A stretch of DNA of 8,186 nt from Bacteroidota bacterium (GTDB lineage: Bacteria > Bacteroidota > Bacteroidia > B-17B0 > B-17BO): NCBI GenBank assembly GCA_025356715.1, contig JANXRU010000110.1, positions 1-8,186 of the forward strand. The letters are read 5' to 3'. Position 1 is the stretch's first letter. Every line of letters starts with the position of its first letter. Made by a program: the position numbers and the translations under genes. Shown here one piece after another: positions 7,168 to 8,186 of the stretch. The notes beneath the pieces were generated by a model that saw only the letters and a program-made list of their open reading frames with translations, did not search any database and had not been told where the DNA came from.

Positions 7168-7965
7168 ATAAAACTATCAATTATTACTGTCAATAAAAAC
7201 AATTCGGCTGGTTTACAAAAAACCATTGATTCTGTTATTAATCAGACTTATAAAGAGTTTGAATTTATTATTATTGATGGGGATTCGAATGATGGGAGTA
7301 AATCTATATTACAATTCAATACTTCTAAAATTACAAAATGGCTTTCAGAACCTGATACTGGCATTTATAATGCCATGAATAAAGGTATTGAAATGGCAAG
7401 TGGCCACTATTTATTATTTTTAAATTCAGGAGATTATTTGGTAGATAAATTGGTTTTACAAAATGTTGTAACTCAACTTGATGGTAATGATATTGTTTAT
7501 GGCGATATGATTATAGACAGGAATAATCAAAAGGAATATGTAGAGTCTGCGGCTCCATTACTCTTTGAAGAAATGATTAGAGGGACTTTATGGCATCCTG
7601 TTTCGTTTGTTAAGAAAGAATTATTTACTACTTATGGAAACTATAATGAAACATATAAAATTGTGTCTGATTATGATTTCTTTCTTAAGGTTATATATAT
7701 TCATAAAGTGAACATTAAACATATTTCTATTTTTGTTTCAGTATTTAATACGGATGGTATTGGCTCGTCTTCGAAATTTGAAGAACTTCATAAGCAAGAA
7801 AAATACAAAGTACAATTAGCTTATTTTCATCCAGATGTTATTAAAAGCGCTTTAAATTTTTCTTATATAAAAAGAAGTAAACCTCAAGTTGTTCTTAATT
7901 GGTTATATAAAAAACCATTTTTATTAAGTTGCGCGAAATTGATTTATTCCATAGTAAAAAAATAA
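7165..7965 (+). CDS. GT2 glycosyltransferase, WcaE-like, second copy
   Basis: This is a family 2 glycosyltransferase of 266 residues. It starts with the strand LSIITVNKNN (4-13). The donor-binding region is FIIIDGDSNDGS (34-45), followed by SEPDTGIYNAMNKGIE (61-76). The DxD-equivalent is in FLNSGD (85-90), the form usual for the WcaE-like branch. Acceptor-side motifs are WHPVSF (143-148) and SDYDFFLK (168-175). The C-terminal 18 residues (249-266) are hydrophobic with lysines at both ends and may bind the inner face of the membrane. The start is fixed by the TAATG overlap with the aminotransferase gene and by its position just before the first strand. Tight linkage to that gene makes it the best candidate in the window for transferring the amino sugar, but this is only inference. 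The donor cannot be read from the motifs. Confidence 0.9.
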   Translation: MIKLSIITVNKNNSAGLQKTIDSVINQTYKEFEFIIIDGDSNDGSKSILQFNTSKITKWLSEPDTGIYNAMNKGIEMASGHYLLFLNSGDYLVDKLVLQNVVTQLDGNDIVYGDMIIDRNNQKEYVESAAPLLFEEMIRGTLWHPVSFVKKELFTTYGNYNETYKIVSDYDFFLKVIYIHKVNIKHISIFVSVFNTDGIGSSSKFEELHKQEKYKVQLAYFHPDVIKSALNFSYIKRSKPQVVLNWLYKKPFLLSCAKLIYSIVKK

Positions 7966-7970
7966 GAATT

Positions 7971-8186
7971 ATGGACTTTAATCAGCTAATCAAAGATGTT
8001 TTTACTTTAAATTTCAGTTCGTATAAAACTCGTTGGTATAAATTATGTGCTGTAATTAAACGAAAAATTTTCTTTAAATCGAAATTTAACACTTTGAAGA
8101 GTCACTATAATATTCCTATTATCATAAATAATAGAAATAGGTTAACCTATCTAAAACAGTTAATAAGTTGGTTGACTCAAGCTGGT
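7971..8186 (+). CDS. GT2-like glycosyltransferase (3' partial)
   Basis: An open frame of exactly 72 codons starts with ATG five bases after the previous stop and runs off the right edge. The first 45 residues are basic and amphipathic (Lys/Arg-rich between residues 19 and 38). The segment IPIIINNRNRLTYLKQLISW (48-67) and the following LTQAG then form the first strand and helix of a GT-A domain. Strand-loop-helix with an N-R-N/D-R turn is characteristic of a GT2-like group in which the next strand usually carries the donor-binding acidic residues; here that strand lies beyond the window. There is no stop codon or hydrophobic anchor in the visible part. The glycosyltransferase call rests on this single motif and on the company of the gene, so the family is likely but the catalytic residues are unseen. 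Confidence 0.68.
   Translation, partial: MDFNQLIKDVFTLNFSSYKTRWYKLCAVIKRKIFFKSKFNTLKSHYNIPIIINNRNRLTYLKQLISWLTQAG

Overview
This window is a very AT-rich stretch (roughly 70% A+T by eye), densely coding on the + strand only. It looks like the interior of a cell-surface polysaccharide gene cluster (O-antigen, capsule or exopolysaccharide). The low GC, the lack of Shine-Dalgarno sequences before any start codon, the A/T-rich leaders and the protein families together suggest a member of the Bacteroidota, most likely a Flavobacterium-like organism. This assignment is inferred; the window has no rRNA or other taxonomic marker.

Layout: nine genes run head to tail with gaps of 5-44 bases or short overlaps, and neither end of the cluster is inside the window. 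In order: (1) the C-terminal part of a multi-spanning membrane protein with a soluble tail, open at the left edge; (2) a GT-B glycosyltransferase of the group 1 / CgeB-like type; (3) an FkbM-type SAM-dependent methyltransferase; (4) a GT8-like glycosyltransferase starting at GTG inside the preceding stop; (5) a GT2 glycosyltransferase; (6) a second GT8-like glycosyltransferase; (7) a DegT/DnrJ/EryC1/StrS sugar aminotransferase; (8) a second GT2 enzyme that overlaps the aminotransferase stop by one base; (9) the first 72 codons of another GT2-like glycosyltransferase, cut by the right edge.

How they may work together: the aminotransferase would make a nucleotide-activated amino sugar, the glycosyltransferases would build a glycan from it and other sugars, probably on a lipid carrier at the inner face of the cytoplasmic membrane, and the methyltransferase would O-methylate a sugar. 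The membrane protein could be a GT-C-type enzyme or another envelope component. No flippase, polymerase, initiating transferase, chain-length regulator or nucleotide-sugar dehydratase/isomerase is visible, so these must lie outside the window. No RNA gene, CRISPR array, mobile element, convincing promoter or terminator was found, and no intergenic gap exceeds 44 bases. I see no sign of a wholly new system. The points worth a second look are the pairs of related glycosyltransferases, the two stop/start overlaps, the recurring basic amphipathic protein tails, and the uncharacterised membrane protein at the left edge.
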